Shown here: piece by piece, positions 34,855 to 44,186 of the stretch | How the letters are laid out: the number at the start of each line of letters is the position of its first letter | How positions within the stretch are numbered: position 1 is the stretch's first letter | From: Streptomyces flavotricini | GTDB lineage: Bacteria; Actinomycetota; Actinomycetes; Streptomycetales; Streptomycetaceae | Length of the DNA stretch: 64,000 nt | Direction of reading: 5' to 3' | Assembly (NCBI RefSeq): GCF_020639365.1 | Contig: NZ_JAINUL010000001.1 | Location: 978,463-1,042,462 of the forward strand | The notes under the pieces: generated by a model | The model's input: the letters and a program-made list of their open reading frames with translations, nothing else | Databases searched by the model: none | Told to the model about the DNA's origin: nothing | Program-made: the position numbers and the translations under genes

Positions 34855-36546
34855 GTGCACTCGTTACGAAGCGCCGTCGCCCGCCGCCTGACGGCGGTCC
34901 TCACGGCCCTCCCCCTACTGGCCCCGGTGGCGGGGGCCGCCGCACTGGCCGGCGCTGCGGTGCTCGCGGGCGCCGCGCCCGCCGCCGCCGTGGACGACGG
35001 GCAGGCACTGACCCCGCCCATGGGGTTCAACAACTGGAACTCCACCCACTGCCGGGCCGAGTTCAACGAGGCGATGGTCAAGGGCATCGCCGACCTCTTC
35101 GTCTCCAAGGGCCTCAAGGCCGCCGGCTACCGGTACGTCAACCTCGACGACTGCTGGGCCCTGCCGAACCGCGACGCCGCGGGCAACCTCGTCGCCGATC
35201 CGGTCCGCTTCCCCGGCGGGATCAAGGCCCTCGCGGACTACGTGCACTCCAAGGGGCTGAAGTTCGGCATCTACACCAGCGCCGGCACCAAGACCTGCGA
35301 CACCGCGGGCTTCCCCGGCGGTCTCGGCCACGAGCAGCAGGACGCCGCCCTCTTCGCCTCGTTCGGGGTCGACTACCTCAAGTACGACAACTGCAACAAC
35401 CAGGGCGTGGACGCGAGGAAGCGGTACGCGGACATGGCCGAGGCCCTGAGGAAGACCGGCCGTCCCATCGTCTTCTCGCTGTGCGAGTGGGGCGAGAACC
35501 AGCCCTGGACCTGGGCATCGAGCCTCGGCCACCTGTGGCGCACCACCGGGGACATCGGCGACAGCTGGTCCTCGATGATCTCCATCGCGCACAGGAACCA
35601 GCCGCTCGCTCCGTACGCGGGCCCGGGCCGGTGGAACGACCCGGACATGCTGGAGGTCGGCAACGGCGGGATGAGCGCCGCCGAGTACCGCACCCACTTC
35701 ACCCTCTGGTCGATGATGTCGGCGCCGCTGCTGATCGGCAGCGACCTGCGCAAGGCGACGGCCGAGACCTTCGAGATCCTCTCCAACCCCGATGTCATCG
35801 CCCTGGACCAGGACGCCCTCGGCAAACAGGGCACGGTGGTCTCCGGTTCGGGCGGTCTGGTGGTGATGGCCAAGGAGCTGGCCAACGGCGACCGGGCCCT
35901 GTCACTGACCAACGAGACCGGCTCCACCGCCACGATCTCCGCGCGGACGGACGCCCTCGGCATCGGCAACCGCGCCCCCTACGCCCTCAAGGAACTGTGG
36001 ACGAAGGCCGCCTCGACCAACACGAGCGGCATCATCAGCGCCTCGGTAGCCCCGCACGCCACCGTCGTCTACCGGATCACCCCGGGGTCGGCGCCGCTTC
36101 CGCCGGCCGGCACCTCCCACCTGTCCGACCTGCCCTGGACGGGTGTGAGCAACGGCTGGGGCCCGGTGGAGAAGGACCGCAGCAACGGGGAGCAGGCGGC
36201 GGGCGACGGCAGGACGCTGACCGTGGGCGGCGCCACGTACGCCAAGGGGCTCGGCGCCCACGCGGCCGGCACCCTCACCTACCACCTGGGCGGCAGGTGC
36301 ACCGCCCTGACGGTGGACGTCGGCGTCGACGACGAGAGTTCACGCACCGGAGCGGTCGTCTTCCAGATCTACCGGGACACCGTCAAGGTCGCCGACAGCG
36401 GGGTCGTCACCACGTCGGACGCGGCCCGGGGGCTCACCGCCGACCTGACCGGCGGCCAGACGCTGCGGCTCGTCGTCACCGACGGCGGCAACGGCATCGA
36501 CTACGACCACGCGGACTGGGCCGCACCCCGGCTCACCTGCACCTGA
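34855..36546 (+). CDS. Secreted GH27 alpha-galactosidase with NPCBM domain
   Basis: This 563-residue exo-hydrolase releases alpha-galactose from oligo- and polysaccharides. It has a signal peptide to about 46, then a GH27 barrel (PPMGFNNWNST; nucleophile Asp178 in YLKYDNC; acid/base Asp233 in RTTGDIGDSW by alignment to human enzyme; GPGRWNDPDML). A beta domain follows, then a C-terminal NPCBM module (about 430-563; YAKGLGAHAAGTLTYHLGG). GTG 34855 was chosen because AGGAG lies 8 bp upstream and the signal peptide starts there. It has its own promoter and no LacI-type operator seen nearby. Confidence 0.93.
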   Translation: MHSLRSAVARRLTAVLTALPLLAPVAGAAALAGAAVLAGAAPAAAVDDGQALTPPMGFNNWNSTHCRAEFNEAMVKGIADLFVSKGLKAAGYRYVNLDDCWALPNRDAAGNLVADPVRFPGGIKALADYVHSKGLKFGIYTSAGTKTCDTAGFPGGLGHEQQDAALFASFGVDYLKYDNCNNQGVDARKRYADMAEALRKTGRPIVFSLCEWGENQPWTWASSLGHLWRTTGDIGDSWSSMISIAHRNQPLAPYAGPGRWNDPDMLEVGNGGMSAAEYRTHFTLWSMMSAPLLIGSDLRKATAETFEILSNPDVIALDQDALGKQGTVVSGSGGLVVMAKELANGDRALSLTNETGSTATISARTDALGIGNRAPYALKELWTKAASTNTSGIISASVAPHATVVYRITPGSAPLPPAGTSHLSDLPWTGVSNGWGPVEKDRSNGEQAAGDGRTLTVGGATYAKGLGAHAAGTLTYHLGGRCTALTVDVGVDDESSRTGAVVFQIYRDTVKVADSGVVTTSDAARGLTADLTGGQTLRLVVTDGGNGIDYDHADWAAPRLTCT

Positions 36547-36990
36547 CCCTCCGTACCCGCGGATCCGGCGATCCGGCGATCCGGCGATCCGGCAGCCCAC
36601 CGATCCGCTGACCCGACCGGACCCGGCCGCGGGCGCCAAGCAGAAGCGGGCATCGTCATCCTCGTGCCGGAGCCGGCGGTCGGCCCGCAGGTCGCCGCCG
36701 AGGCGAAGGAGGCGGGGATCCCGCTGCCGAGCTCCGACGAACAGGTGTGCGTCAGCGGTCCCAAGCCCCCGGACCGCGCCAAGGCCCGACGGCGGCGGTC
36801 CCCCCTCCCGAAGGGCGGGGCCGCCCGCCCGCGCGGGCCGCCCTTCAGGCGATGAACTCTCCTCGCTCGTATGGCCGTTGACGGCTCCAAGTCTTGACGC
36901 CGGTGGGTGCCGGGAGCACAGTGGCCACCGGCGCCGCTTGAGAGCGCTCTCATCCAGTGCGCCGCCTCCCCCCGAAGAGAGGGCACACCC
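36547..36990. other. Intergenic region with a short tandem repeat
   Basis: It carries four head-to-tail copies of the 8-bp unit GATCCGGC (36562-36593) just after the alpha-galactosidase stop, then about 340 bases with no credible gene, and finally the operator and leader of the GH16 gene. The repeat may be slippage-prone and has no evident function. Confidence 0.6.
36939..36952. promoter_or_regulatory. LacI/CebR-like operator upstream of GH16-GH64
   Basis: TGAGAGCGCTCTCA is a perfect 14-bp palindrome of the CebR type (known CebR site TGGGAGCGCTCCCA). It lies 38 bp before the GH16 ATG. The identical 14-mer precedes the binding-protein gene at 40971, linking the two operons in one regulon. Confidence 0.88.
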
Positions 36991-38412
36991 ATGCGTCTTC
37001 CCACCGGCAGAAAGCGGCCGTCCTTCCGGCGCGCCGTCATCGCCGCGTTCGGCACGATGGCCGTGGCCGCCGCGGCCGCCGCCGTGGTCACCCTGCCCGC
37101 CAGCGCCGTCGCTCCCCCGGCCCCGGCGGGCTGGTCCCAGGTGTTCCTGGACGATTTCGACGGGGCCGCCGGCTCCGGTGTGAACACCGCCGACTGGCAG
37201 TACACCACCGGCACCAGCTACCCGGGCGGCCCCGCCAACTTCGGTACGGGCGAGGTCGAGACGATGACCGCGAGCACCGCGAACGTCGCCCTCGACGGCG
37301 CCGGGAACCTGCGGATCACCCCGCGCCGGGACGCCGCCGGCAACTGGACCTCCGGCCGCGTCGAGACCCGCCGCTCCGACTTCCAGCCCCCGGCGGGCGG
37401 CAAGCTGCGCACCGAGGCACGGATCCAGATGCCGAACGTCACCGGTGCGGCGGCGAAGGGCTACTGGCCGGCGTTCTGGATGCTCGGCGCTCCCTACCGC
37501 GGCAACTGGTGGAACTGGCCGGGCATCGGCGAGATCGACATCATGGAGAACGTCCAGGGCATCAACAACGAGTGGGCCACGGTGCACTGCGGCACGAGCC
37601 CGGGCGGCCCCTGCAACGAGACCTCCGGCATCGGCGGCCAGCGCGTCTGCACCGGCACCACCTGCCAGGCCGGCTTCCACACGTACGCGGTGGAGTGGGA
37701 CCGGTCCACGGCCGTCGAAGAGATGCGCTTCTACCTCGACGGGGTCAACTTCCACACCGTCCGCGCGCATCAGGTGGACGCCGCCACCTGGGCCAACGCC
37801 ACCAACCACGGCTACTTCATCATCCTGAACGTCGCCATGGGCGGCGGCTTCCCGGACGCCTTCGGCGGCGGACCCGACGCGGGCACCCAGCCCGGCTACC
37901 CGATGGTCGTCGACTACGTGTCCGTACTCCGCTCGACGGGCGGCACGACCCCGCCGACCACACCCCCGACGACCCCGCCCACCACCCCGCCGTCCGGCAA
38001 CCGCGACGCGTACCGCGCCATCGAGGCCGAGTCGTACGACGGCCAGGCCGGGCTGGGGACGGAGACCACCACGGACAGCGGCGGCGGCCGGAACCTGAGT
38101 GCGATCGCGGGCGGCGACTGGGCCCTGTACAAGGGGGTGAACTTCGGCTCGACCCCGGCGACGCAGTTCTACGGGCGGGTCGCGAGCGGGGCGGCCGGAG
38201 GGGTCAGCGGACTGGTCGAGGTCCGGCTGGACAGCCGTACGAACCCGCCGATCGGCAGCTTCTCCGTCGCCGGCACCGGCGGCTGGCAGAGCTGGCGGAC
38301 CGTCCCGGCGAACATCGCCCCCGCCACCGGCACGCACGACGTCTACCTGACCTTCACCAGCGGACAGGGCGCCGACTACGTCAACGTGAACTGGTTCGAC
38401 TTCGGCCATTGA
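36991..38412 (+). CDS. Secreted GH16 beta-1,3-glucanase with C-terminal CBM6-like domain
   Basis: This 473-residue endo-glucanase has a basic signal peptide (cleavage near residue 40), a GH16 jelly-roll (45-310) with catalytic Glu181-x-Asp183-x-x-Glu186 in GEIDIMENV and upstream WPAFWML. A Pro/Thr linker (PPTTPPTTPPTTPP) leads to a CBM6/35-like module (about 336-473; AIEAESYDGQAGLGTETTTD). Laminarin-type beta-1,3-glucan is the probable substrate. Control by the adjacent LacI operator and a 28-bp gap to GH64 indicate a two-gene operon. Confidence 0.92.
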   Translation: MRLPTGRKRPSFRRAVIAAFGTMAVAAAAAAVVTLPASAVAPPAPAGWSQVFLDDFDGAAGSGVNTADWQYTTGTSYPGGPANFGTGEVETMTASTANVALDGAGNLRITPRRDAAGNWTSGRVETRRSDFQPPAGGKLRTEARIQMPNVTGAAAKGYWPAFWMLGAPYRGNWWNWPGIGEIDIMENVQGINNEWATVHCGTSPGGPCNETSGIGGQRVCTGTTCQAGFHTYAVEWDRSTAVEEMRFYLDGVNFHTVRAHQVDAATWANATNHGYFIILNVAMGGGFPDAFGGGPDAGTQPGYPMVVDYVSVLRSTGGTTPPTTPPTTPPTTPPSGNRDAYRAIEAESYDGQAGLGTETTTDSGGGRNLSAIAGGDWALYKGVNFGSTPATQFYGRVASGAAGGVSGLVEVRLDSRTNPPIGSFSVAGTGGWQSWRTVPANIAPATGTHDVYLTFTSGQGADYVNVNWFDFGH

Positions 38413-38440
38413 CCGGATCGAGCGGACCGAGGAGACGCTC

Positions 38441-39661
38441 ATGAACACACGCCCACCGCTGCCCCTGCCGGTACTGGCCCTCCTCATCGCCCTGTTGGGG
38501 TTCGTCCTGCCGGCCCCGACCCCGGCCCGCGCCGCCGCGCACCACGCGCGGGCCGGGGCCGGGAGCTTCCCGATCACCTTCCAGAACAACACCCGCGGCG
38601 CGTACCCCGATGCGCGGGTCTTCATCACCGTGCTCGGGCAGGTGACCCCCGGCCAGTGGTCGTACATGAAGCCCGACGGCTCCATGGCCCACATCAACCA
38701 CCTCGACGCCACCGCGCCCGGCCACCTCGTCAAGAGGGGCGCCAACTACCCCAACATGTCCTTCACACTGGCCCAGGCCGGCGGGACGGTGCCCTCACCG
38801 GCATCGATCCGCGGGGGCCGGATCTACGTCTCCCTCGGCTCGCCCCTCTACCTCCCGGTCTCCCCCGACGACCAGGGCTGGGGCGGCCCGGACCTGCGCA
38901 ACCCCGACGACCCGAACAGCGACGTGTACTACGACTGGTACGAGTACACCTACGTGCAGGGCCAGGTCGCGTTCGGCGGGAACACCACCCAGGTCGACCA
39001 GTTCGGCTTCCCGATGACCTCGCGGCTGCGCCAGGCCTCCAGCGGATACGACACCACCCGGGGGATCACCCGGACCCGCGCCGAGGTCATGCAGCAGTAC
39101 GCGGCCTCCGTCGGGGCGGCCTTCAAGCCGCTGCAGAACGGCTACCGCATCGTGGCCCCGCGCTCCTCGAACCTGTTCCTCGCCGGCGGGTCGCAGCAGA
39201 ACCACCTCACCGCCGCCATCGACCAGGCCTGGTCCTACTACACCGCCCGTCCGTTCACCCTGACCCGGCTCGGCGAGACCTTCTCGGGGCGGGTCTCGGG
39301 CTCCACGCTGACCTTCACCAAGAACGGAGTAGGTCCCTTCACCCTCCGCAAACCCACCTCGCCCGACGTCATGGCCTGCGCGGGAGCGCTGGCCTCCGGC
39401 AACGACACCGAGAAGCAGCTCGGTGCGGAGTTCTGCGCCGCGTTCAACAGGGGCGTCGCCCTCGACACCACCGCCTGGTACACCCCGGCCGCGTACTACG
39501 CCGGGGCGGCGAAGAACGACTACGCGGGCTTCTTCCACACCGTCGCCCTGGGCCGGCGGGCCTACGGCTTCCCCTACGACGACGTGGGCGACCAGTCCTC
39601 GGTCCAGATCCTCGGCAACGCCGAGCCGCCGACCGGGCTGACCCTCGGCATCGGCTGGTGA
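38441..39661 (+). CDS. Secreted GH64 beta-1,3-glucanase (laminaripentaose-producing type)
   Basis: This 406-residue enzyme has a signal peptide to about 32 (ALLIALLGFVLP) and a GH64 domain starting FPITFQNNTRGAYPDARVFI. Later come GGRIYVSLGSPLYLPVS and VDQFGFPM, typical of the thaumatin-like plus barrel layout. GH64 enzymes cut long beta-1,3-glucan chains to pentaose. It is translated from the GH16 message and would supply oligosaccharides for the transporter encoded downstream. Catalytic residues cannot be assigned confidently by eye. Confidence 0.9.
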   Translation: MNTRPPLPLPVLALLIALLGFVLPAPTPARAAAHHARAGAGSFPITFQNNTRGAYPDARVFITVLGQVTPGQWSYMKPDGSMAHINHLDATAPGHLVKRGANYPNMSFTLAQAGGTVPSPASIRGGRIYVSLGSPLYLPVSPDDQGWGGPDLRNPDDPNSDVYYDWYEYTYVQGQVAFGGNTTQVDQFGFPMTSRLRQASSGYDTTRGITRTRAEVMQQYAASVGAAFKPLQNGYRIVAPRSSNLFLAGGSQQNHLTAAIDQAWSYYTARPFTLTRLGETFSGRVSGSTLTFTKNGVGPFTLRKPTSPDVMACAGALASGNDTEKQLGAEFCAAFNRGVALDTTAWYTPAAYYAGAAKNDYAGFFHTVALGRRAYGFPYDDVGDQSSVQILGNAEPPTGLTLGIGW

Positions 39662-39673
39662 CCGCCGCCCGTT

Positions 39674-39701
39674 CGCCGGGAGCGCTCTCAGGCTCCCGGC
39701 G
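39674..39701 (+). terminator. Hairpin after GH64 that embeds a variant LacI operator
   Basis: CGCCGGGAG (39674-39682) pairs perfectly with CTCCCGGCG (39693-39701) across a 10-nt loop, 13 bp after the GH64 stop. CGGGAGCGCTCTCA (39677-39690), matching the operator palindrome at 12 of 14 positions, runs through the left arm and loop. It lies 71 bp before the lacI-type gene. One sequence may serve as terminator and autoregulatory operator. Confidence 0.6.
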
Positions 39702-39761
39702 GTACGGGTTACCCTGCTGTCCGCCGCGCCAACGGCCCCCGGACCCGCAGGAGGAGCGCCC

Positions 39762-40820
39762 GTGCCCGAACAGCCCGTGCCCGAACAGCTTCCAGGTCAC
39801 CGCCCCACGCTGGAGGCCGTGGCGGAGCGCGCCGGAGTGTCCCGGGCGACCGCGTCCCGCGTGGTCAACGGCGGGGACGGCGTCCGCGCGCATCTGGTGG
39901 AGAAGGTCCGCGAGGCCGTGCAGGAGCTCGGGTACGTGCCGAATCCGGCGGCCCGCACACTGGTCACGCGGCGCACCGGGGCCGTCGCCGTGATCATCGC
40001 GGAGCCGGAGATCCGGATCTTCTCGGACCCCTTCTTCTCCCGCCAGATCCGCGGCATCAGCAAGGAACTCACCGCGCACGACACGCAGTTGGTCCTGCTG
40101 CTGGTGGAGGACCGGGGGGACTACGACCGCATCGAGCGCTACCTGGCCGGCGGCCACGTCGACGGGGCGCTCGCCTTCTCCCTGCACACCGACGACCCGC
40201 TGCCCGCGATCACCCGCCGCGTCGGGATGCCCACGGTGTACGGCGGCCGGCCGGGCTGGGCCCCGGTGTCCGGGGGGCACGGCGGGGTCGCGTACGTGGA
40301 CGCGGACAACCGCGGAGGAGCCCGCGAGGCCGTACGGCACCTGCTGGACCAGGGCCGGCGGCGGATCGCGCACATCGCCGGTCCGCTGGACCAGACCTCG
40401 GCGGTGGACCGGCTCGACGGGTACCGGGACGTACTGCTCGACGCCGATCCCGCGCTGATCGCGGAGGGGGACTTCACGGCGGCGGGCGGGGCCGAGGCGA
40501 TGGCCGGGCTGCTGGAGCGCTGCCCGGACCTCGACGCGGTGTTCGCCGCGAACGACCTGATGGCGACGGGCGCCCTGCGGGTGCTGCGGGAGCGCGGGCT
40601 GGCCGTCCCCGGGGACGTGGCCCTGGTCGGCTTCGACGATGCCGAGCTGGTGGCGGAGAGCGCCGATCCGCCGCTGACGACCGTGCGCCAGGACATCGAG
40701 GGCATGGCGCGCCTGATGGCGCAGCTGCTGCTGCGCACCCTGGACAAGGCGCAGGGTGACCGGGCCGTGCCCGCCTCCGTGGTCACCCCGACGGCGCTGG
40801 TGCGGCGCGCGTCCACCTGA
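39762..40820 (+). CDS. LacI family sugar-responsive repressor (CebR-like)
   Basis: This 352-residue regulator has an N-terminal LacI HTH (TLEAVAERAGVSRATASRVV) with hinge helix (NPAARTLVTRR), and a periplasmic-binding-like effector domain (FFSRQIRGISKELTAHDTQL; VFAANDLMATGALRVL; DVALVGFDD). GTG 39762 follows GGAGGAG. Its position between the glucanase operon and the transporter operon, and matching operators at 36939, 39677 and 40971, identify it as their repressor. The inducer is inferred to be a beta-linked gluco-oligosaccharide such as laminaribiose or cellobiose. Confidence 0.9.
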   Translation: MPEQPVPEQLPGHRPTLEAVAERAGVSRATASRVVNGGDGVRAHLVEKVREAVQELGYVPNPAARTLVTRRTGAVAVIIAEPEIRIFSDPFFSRQIRGISKELTAHDTQLVLLLVEDRGDYDRIERYLAGGHVDGALAFSLHTDDPLPAITRRVGMPTVYGGRPGWAPVSGGHGGVAYVDADNRGGAREAVRHLLDQGRRRIAHIAGPLDQTSAVDRLDGYRDVLLDADPALIAEGDFTAAGGAEAMAGLLERCPDLDAVFAANDLMATGALRVLRERGLAVPGDVALVGFDDAELVAESADPPLTTVRQDIEGMARLMAQLLLRTLDKAQGDRAVPASVVTPTALVRRAST

Positions 40821-40970
40821 CGCGGCCGGGGGACGGGGGCGGAGCGACGGCCGATCGGCAGGAACGGCCTGAACTCGTCGCACCGCACGGGTGATTGTGG
40901 ACGAATGGCTCCGTTGTGGCTACGACTCTTGACGGCGCCGGGGCTGTGGGTGCACGCTCCAGTCGCGCTC

Positions 40971-40984
40971 TGAGAGCGCTCTCA
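40971..40984. promoter_or_regulatory. LacI/CebR-like operator upstream of the sugar ABC transporter
   Basis: Perfect palindrome TGAGAGCGCTCTCA, identical to the site at 36939, 58 bp before the binding-protein ATG and after a CTCTTGACGG -35-like sequence near 40926. Confidence 0.88.
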
Positions 40985-41042
40985 AGGCTGGCTCGCTCCC
41001 ACCCCCGCACCCTGCCCGTCCAGGCCAAGGAGGCCCCGCCCC

Positions 41043-42347
41043 ATGTCGATCCCCCGAACCGCCGGAAGAACCGCGGTCCGTCTCGGCGCCGTCGCGCTCA
41101 CCGGAGTGCTCCTGGCCGCCTGCGGATCCGGGTCGGGTGGCGGCTCCTCCGACGCCGCAGGCGGAGACATCACGCTCACCGTCGACCTGTTCGGCGCGTT
41201 CGGCTACCAGGAGTCCGGCCTCTACGCCGAGTACGAGCGGCTCCACCCCGGCATCAAGATCAAGCAGACCGACACCGAGGACGAGCAGGACTACTGGAAG
41301 TCCCTCCAGACCCGCCTCGCGGGCGGCGGCGGCCTGGCCGACGTCCAGGGCATCGAGGTCGGCCGCATCGCCTCGGTGGCCCAGCAGCAGTCCGGCAAGT
41401 TCGTGGACCTGAACCAGTACGGGGCCGGAGCGCTCAAGGAGGAGTTCGCCCCGGCCAAGTGGTCCGCCGCGACGACCAAGGACGGCAAGGTGATGGGCCT
41501 CGGCACCGATGTCGGGCCCGAGGCCATGTGCTACCGCAGCGACCTGTTCCAGGCCGCCGGACTGCCCACCGACCGCACCGAACTGGCCAAACGGTGGGCG
41601 ACGTGGGACGGATACCTCGAACTGGGCCGCCAGTACAAGGCGAAGGCGCCCGCGGGCAGCGCCTGGCTCGACAGCGTGGGCAGCCTGAACGCGATCATGG
41701 TCGGGCAGGCCAAGGAGCGTTATTACGACGCCTCGGGCGCCCTGATCTACGAGAACAGTCCCGCCGTGAAGGCCGCCTGGGACGCGTCGGTCAAGGCGGC
41801 GGGCGAGGGGCTCAGCGCCAAGCTGGACCAGTGGTCGCCGCCGTGGAACCAGGCGTTCTCCTCGGGGTCCTTCGCCACCCTGCCGTGCCCCGCCTGGATG
41901 CTCGGCTACATCAAGGGCCAGGCCGGGGACGCCGCCAAGGGCAAGTGGGACGTCGCGAAGCTGCCCGGCGGCGCGGGCAACTGGGGCGGCTCGTACCTGG
42001 CGGTCCCGACCGCGGCCGCCCACAAGAAGGAGGCGTACGAGCTGATCAAGTGGCTCACCGCGCCCGAGCAGCAGACCAAGGTCTTCCGCGGGCAGGGCAA
42101 CTTCCCGTCCGCCACCAAGTCGATCGGCCAGATCGCCGATGCCAAGGACCCGTACTTCTCGGACGCGCCGATCGGGCAGATCTTCGGTGACGCGGCCGAG
42201 CAGGCCCCCGTCCAGGTGCTCGGCCTGCACGACAAGGACGTCGCCGACCAGATCAACAACGCGCTCAGCGAGGTCGAGCGCAAGGGCACGGCGCCCGAGA
42301 CGGCCTGGTCGAACGCGAAGAAGGCCGTCAAGAATGCCCTCGGCTGA
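41043..42347 (+). CDS. Sugar ABC transporter solute-binding lipoprotein (CebE-like)
   Basis: This 434-residue extracellular lipoprotein is anchored at Cys27 (lipobox VLLAAC) and followed by a Gly/Ser spacer. The type I sugar-binding fold is shown by ITLTVDLFGAFGYQESGLYA, the middle TDVGPEAMCYRSDLF and the C-terminal GNWGGSYLAVPTAA. By context it binds gluco-oligosaccharides freed by GH16/GH64. Its last codons overlap the first permease gene by 14 bp. Whether its ligand is laminari- or cello-oligosaccharide cannot be told from the sequence. Confidence 0.9.
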   Translation: MSIPRTAGRTAVRLGAVALTGVLLAACGSGSGGGSSDAAGGDITLTVDLFGAFGYQESGLYAEYERLHPGIKIKQTDTEDEQDYWKSLQTRLAGGGGLADVQGIEVGRIASVAQQQSGKFVDLNQYGAGALKEEFAPAKWSAATTKDGKVMGLGTDVGPEAMCYRSDLFQAAGLPTDRTELAKRWATWDGYLELGRQYKAKAPAGSAWLDSVGSLNAIMVGQAKERYYDASGALIYENSPAVKAAWDASVKAAGEGLSAKLDQWSPPWNQAFSSGSFATLPCPAWMLGYIKGQAGDAAKGKWDVAKLPGGAGNWGGSYLAVPTAAAHKKEAYELIKWLTAPEQQTKVFRGQGNFPSATKSIGQIADAKDPYFSDAPIGQIFGDAAEQAPVQVLGLHDKDVADQINNALSEVERKGTAPETAWSNAKKAVKNALG

Positions 42348-43311
42348 GCCGCTGTCCCCGCAGGCACCGCCGGCGCCCGCGACCGCCCCCAAGCCGCCGG
42401 AGCCACCGTCCCGGCGGCGCGGGCGACCCGCCTCGCTCTCCCCGTACGCCTTCCTCGTCCCCTTCTTCACCCTGTTCGCCGCGTTCGGGATCTTCCCGCT
42501 GCTCTACACCGCGTACGTCTCCCTCTACCGCGCCGAACTCCAGACCCCGGGCGAGCTGGAGTGGCGCGGGCTCGGCAACTACACGGCGCTCTTCACCGAT
42601 CCGTTCTTCTGGACCGCGCTGCGCAACACCTTCACCATCGGCGTGCTGTCCACCGTGCCCCAGCTGCTGATGGCCCTGGGCCTGGCCCACGTCCTCAACT
42701 ACCGGCTGCGCGCCCGTACCTTCTTCCGCACCGCGCTGCTGCTGCCGTACGCGACCTCGGTCGCCGCCGCCTCGCTGATCTTCGCGCAGCTCTTCGGGCA
42801 CGATTTCGGTCTGATCAACCGCCTGTTGGACCTGGTGGGCATCCACCCCGTCGACTGGCAGAACGGTACGGCGGCCTCGCAGGTCGCCGTCTCCACCATC
42901 GTCGTCTGGCGCTGGACCGGCTACAACGCGCTGATCTACCTGGCCGGCATGCAGACGATCCCGGCCGAGCTGTACGAGGCGGCCGAGGTCGACGGCGCCT
43001 CGCGGTGGCGGCAGTTCCTCCACGTGACCCTGCCCGGGCTGCGCCCCACGATCGTCTTCACCTCGATCGTCTCGACGATCGGGGCGACGCAGCTGTTCGG
43101 CGAACCGCTCCTGTTCGAGGGGTCGGTGTCCGGCGGCATCTCGCACCAGTACCAGACCCTCGGGCTCTACCTGTACGAGCAGGGCTGGGGCTTCTTCCAC
43201 CTGGGCCGCGCGGCGGCCATCGCCTGGGTGATGTTCCTGCTGATCGTGGTGCTGGTCGGGGCCAACGCCTGGGCCGCGCGCCGCCGTTCCCGTAAGGAGG
43301 CCGGCCGATGA
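42334..43311 (+). CDS. Sugar ABC transporter permease (CebF/MalF-like)
   Basis: This 325-residue inner-membrane permease has a Pro-rich cytoplasmic N-terminus, six helices and the EAA loop YEAAEVDGASRWRQFLHVTL that docks an ATPase. ATG 42334 was chosen because upstream codons are an out-of-frame reading of the binding-protein gene; the two overlap by 14 bp. It pairs with the next permease. Confidence 0.92.
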   Translation: MPSAEPLSPQAPPAPATAPKPPEPPSRRRGRPASLSPYAFLVPFFTLFAAFGIFPLLYTAYVSLYRAELQTPGELEWRGLGNYTALFTDPFFWTALRNTFTIGVLSTVPQLLMALGLAHVLNYRLRARTFFRTALLLPYATSVAAASLIFAQLFGHDFGLINRLLDLVGIHPVDWQNGTAASQVAVSTIVVWRWTGYNALIYLAGMQTIPAELYEAAEVDGASRWRQFLHVTLPGLRPTIVFTSIVSTIGATQLFGEPLLFEGSVSGGISHQYQTLGLYLYEQGWGFFHLGRAAAIAWVMFLLIVVLVGANAWAARRRSRKEAGR

Positions 43312-44141
43312 CCGCGAACGTCTCCGCCCGGCGTGGCGGCAGGCTCACCTACGCCGTCCTGATCTGCGCGGTGCTGGTCTCGGCCTTCCCGCTGTACTGG
43401 ACCCTCGTCGCCGCGAGCCGCTCCAATGCCGAACTGGCCCGCCCCCTGCCGGCCCTGCTGCCCGGTCCGCGCCTCCTGGACAACCTCAGCTCGGTCCTGG
43501 ACGAGGCGGCGATCGGCAAGGCGCTGCTCAACTCGCTCATCGTGTCGGGGGCGATCACCGTCGGCACGGTGCTGTGCTCCACGCTGGCCGGGTTCGCCTT
43601 CGCCAAACTCCGTTTCCGCGGCCGCGGGGCGCTGCTCGGCGCCGTCGTCGCCTCGATGATGATCCCGCCGCAGCTCGGGGTGATCCCGCTCTTCATGCTG
43701 ATCGTCGAACTGCACTGGGTGAACCAGCTGCAGGCCGTCATCCTGCCCGGACTCGTCTCGGCCTTCGGGGTGTTCTTCATGCGGCAGTTCCTGGTGCAGT
43801 CGCTGCCCGACGAGCTGATCGAGGCCGCCCGGGTGGACGGCGCCTCGCACGCCCGGATCTTCTGGTCGATCGTCGTGCCGATCGCCCGCCCGGCCATGGC
43901 CGTCCTGGGGCTGCTGACCTTCATGACCGCCTGGAACGACTTCTTCTGGCCGGTCGTCGCACTGTCCTCGCAGGAGCCGACGGTCCAGGTCGCGCTGCGC
44001 CAGCTGGGCGGCGGCTACGTCCACGACCAGTCCGTGATCATGGCGGGCACCCTGCTCGGCACCCTGCCCGTGCTGCTGGTCTTCGGACTGCTCGGCCGCC
44101 AGATCGTCGGCGGCATCATGCAGGGCGCGGTGAAGGGCTGA
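43308..44141 (+). CDS. Sugar ABC transporter permease (CebG/MalG-like)
   Basis: This 277-residue permease has six helices and the EAA loop IEAARVDGASHARIFWSIVV. It starts in an ATGA overlap with the previous permease (43308-43311). No ATP-binding subunit gene follows; Streptomyces sugar importers of this type normally share the MsiK ATPase, which would be encoded elsewhere. Confidence 0.92.
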   Translation: MTANVSARRGGRLTYAVLICAVLVSAFPLYWTLVAASRSNAELARPLPALLPGPRLLDNLSSVLDEAAIGKALLNSLIVSGAITVGTVLCSTLAGFAFAKLRFRGRGALLGAVVASMMIPPQLGVIPLFMLIVELHWVNQLQAVILPGLVSAFGVFFMRQFLVQSLPDELIEAARVDGASHARIFWSIVVPIARPAMAVLGLLTFMTAWNDFFWPVVALSSQEPTVQVALRQLGGGYVHDQSVIMAGTLLGTLPVLLVFGLLGRQIVGGIMQGAVKG

Positions 44142-44186
44142 CGCAGCAGCCCCCCGGCCCTCCCCTCATCCCTTTGGAGCCTTTCC

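Noticed and set aside
36562..36593. 8-bp GATCCGGC tandem copies as iterons or an origin
   Set aside because: There are only four copies, with no DnaA boxes, AT-rich segment or replication gene nearby; more likely slippage after a gene end.
34329..36611. Alternative 760-codon plus frame overlapping alpha-galactosidase
   Set aside because: It is an out-of-frame reading of the GH27 gene; catalytic motifs are found only in the annotated frame.
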